Under the pieces are notes generated by a model, which ran no database searches, was not told the origin of the DNA, and was given only the letters and a program-made list of their open reading frames with translations. From the NCBI GenBank assembly GCA_937934465.1, contig CALGZO010000278.1, positions 1-6,442 of the forward strand: DNA of 6,442 nucleotides. The letters run 5' to 3'. Shown here piece by piece: positions 6,063-6,442 of the stretch. Source of the stretch: an uncultured Fimbriimonadales bacterium. Its GTDB lineage: Bacteria; Armatimonadota; Fimbriimonadia; Fimbriimonadales; GBS-DC. The position numbers and the translations under genes are program-made. Every line of letters starts with the position of its first letter. Position 1 is the first letter of the stretch.

Positions 6063-6092
6063 GCCCCTCTCCTGCATCGTGGGGAGAGGGGC
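6063..6092 (+). terminator. Hairpin behind hppA, probable terminator or repeat element
   Basis: GCCCCTCTCC at 6063-6072 pairs perfectly with GGAGAGGGGC at 6083-6092, giving a 10-bp GC-rich stem with a 10-nt loop only 11 nt after the hppA stop. The T tract expected of an intrinsic terminator is lacking, since the following bases are gtgtgctttg. It may act as an imperfect terminator, a 3' stabilising stem, or one unit of a dispersed palindromic repeat. Confidence 0.5.
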
Positions 6093-6116
6093 GTGTGCTT
6101 TGAACCCCCTCCTGCA

Positions 6117-6142
6117 GGTTCCCCCTGCTTGCAGGGGGAACC
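6117..6142. repeat. Perfect 26-bp palindromic hairpin
   Basis: GGTTCCCCCTGC and GCAGGGGGAACC are perfect complements around a two-base centre, so the whole 26 bp forms a very stable stem. It directly follows the palindrome CCTGCAGG (6111-6118, overlapping by two bases), and a further GGTTCC at 6156-6161 can pair with the GGAACC at 6137-6142. AACCAAC (6139-6145) and GTTGGTT (6164-6170) form another arm. The nested layout resembles dispersed intergenic palindromes (REP-like) more than a single terminator. Confidence 0.6.
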
Positions 6143-6157
6143 AACCAGACAGCAGGG

Positions 6158-6294
6158 TTCCTCGTTGGTTAGAGTTGAAGGCGCGTTTGTGGTCGCGTCG
6201 TTGGTATGCGGATGTGTGTGCGTTGCGTGCGGGTGTGGAGGCAGGATTGGAGGCGTTGGCGGCTCAGGTGGAACAGGGACTTTTTAATATTTGA
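6158..6294 (+). pseudogene. Possible coding remnant or very small gene of unknown function
   Basis: The frame ending in the TGA at 6292-6294 reads VPRWLELKARLWSRRWYADV and then CALRAGVEAGLEALAAQVEQ with a short GLFNI tail. From about 6166 the codons resemble those of the other genes, and the peptide looks like an amphipathic helix with Leu and Ala at regular spacing. Upstream, the same frame runs into the palindromes and makes no sense as protein. The only nearby starts are TTG codons (for example 6175), without a ribosome binding site. It could be the 3' end of a decayed gene, perhaps brought in or cut by the repeat. I do not recognise the family, and chance is quite possible. Confidence 0.25.
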
Positions 6295-6397
6295 GGGACT
6301 TAGTCCAAGCCATGCCAAACAGTTCCTTAACCGCCCCTTAAAACTGGACAGGGTACGGTTTATATCGGCTCGACGCACGAGCCGAAAGGAGGTCACT
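6295..6397 (+). promoter_or_regulatory. 5' region of the last gene with candidate promoter and hairpin
   Basis: TTAAAA (6338-6343) and TATATC (6361-6366), 17 nt apart, are a weak -35/-10 pair. CGGCTCG at 6366-6372 and CGAGCCG at 6378-6384 form a perfect 7-bp stem with a 5-nt loop, ending immediately before the AAAGGAGGT ribosome binding site. GGGACTT occurs at 6276-6282 and 6295-6301. The stretch 6295-6337 holds nothing else I can name, and no known riboswitch core is recognisable. Confidence 0.35.
6385..6393 (+). promoter_or_regulatory. Very strong ribosome binding site (AAAGGAGGT)
   Basis: This is a near-perfect match to the anti-Shine-Dalgarno complement, with GGAGG 5 nt before ATG 6398. 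It strongly supports a real gene starting there, probably well translated. Confidence 0.85.
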
Positions 6398-6442
6398 ATG
6401 ATACGATCTACGATTGCTTTGGGCTTAGCGAGTGTGCTTGTA
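6398..6442 (+). CDS. N-terminus of a probable exported protein (partial)
   Basis: Only 15 codons are visible, reading MIRSTIALGLASVLV before the window ends. A short basic start (Arg3) followed by a hydrophobic, Ala/Leu-rich run is what a signal peptide or an N-terminal membrane anchor looks like, so the product is probably exported or membrane-bound. The start is secure because of the AAAGGAGGT site just upstream. Nothing can be said about the mature protein. The gene appears to have its own promoter region and leader hairpin and is separated from hppA by about 350 nt of repeats, so cotranscription with hppA is unlikely. Confidence 0.75.
   Translation, partial: MIRSTIALGLASVLV

Noticed and set aside
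6326..6352. IS3-like terminal inverted repeat around aaccgcccc and ctggacag
   Set aside because: No matching opposite end, target-site duplication or transposase is present in the window.
6169..6396. Minus-strand 75-codon open frame at the right end
   Set aside because: It crosses the promoter, hairpin and ribosome binding site region of the terminal gene and shows no domain or start signal.
6295..6397. Riboswitch, including a c-di-GMP-type aptamer, before the last gene
   Set aside because: Short words such as gacgcac and gggta recall known aptamers, but the conserved cores and their order are absent; only a simple hairpin can be supported.

Overview
The window carries ordinary bacterial chromosomal genes. 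It is GC-rich (roughly 60% by eye) and has no CRISPR array, tRNA, rRNA or intact mobile element. Codon choice is similar in all genes, and the gene set (K+-independent membrane pyrophosphatase, free-standing ClpS, FadR-like TetR regulator, enolase-superfamily dipeptide epimerase) fits a free-living, possibly thermophilic bacterium of a deep-branching phylum such as Armatimonadota, Chloroflexota or Deinococcota. That placement is an impression, not a measurement.

Layout. At 1-516 (minus) lies the N-terminal 172 codons of a dipeptide epimerase running off the left edge. Divergently, 588-1526 (plus) encodes an unassigned protein with an HExxH zinc-metallopeptidase motif. Its stop codon overlaps that of the convergent gene at 1523-2260 (minus), which encodes a membrane-anchored double zinc-ribbon protein with a C-terminal domain resembling ribosomal protein L7/L12. 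Further upstream on the minus strand lie a TetR-family regulator (2345-2980) and a ClpS adaptor (3051-3335). clpS, tetR and the zinc-ribbon gene share a strand with gaps of 70 and 84 nt and may be one transcription unit. Divergent from clpS, 3493-6051 (plus) is a complete membrane proton pyrophosphatase, hppA. Beyond it, 6052-6397 holds two strong hairpins, nested inverted repeats, a possible coding remnant and the 5' region of a gene starting at 6398, of which only a signal-peptide-like start is visible.

The genes do not form an obvious pathway. ClpS feeds N-degron substrates to the Clp protease, HppA turns pyrophosphate energy into an ion gradient, the epimerase probably acts in cell-wall peptide recycling, and the TetR protein is of a type often tied to fatty-acyl-CoA metabolism.

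The most interesting items are the TM/zinc-ribbon/L12-like domain combination, the HExxH protein, two probable leaderless promoters with identical geometry (a -10 box ending 6 nt before the start codon), and the palindrome cluster behind hppA. I found no convincing new multi-gene system.
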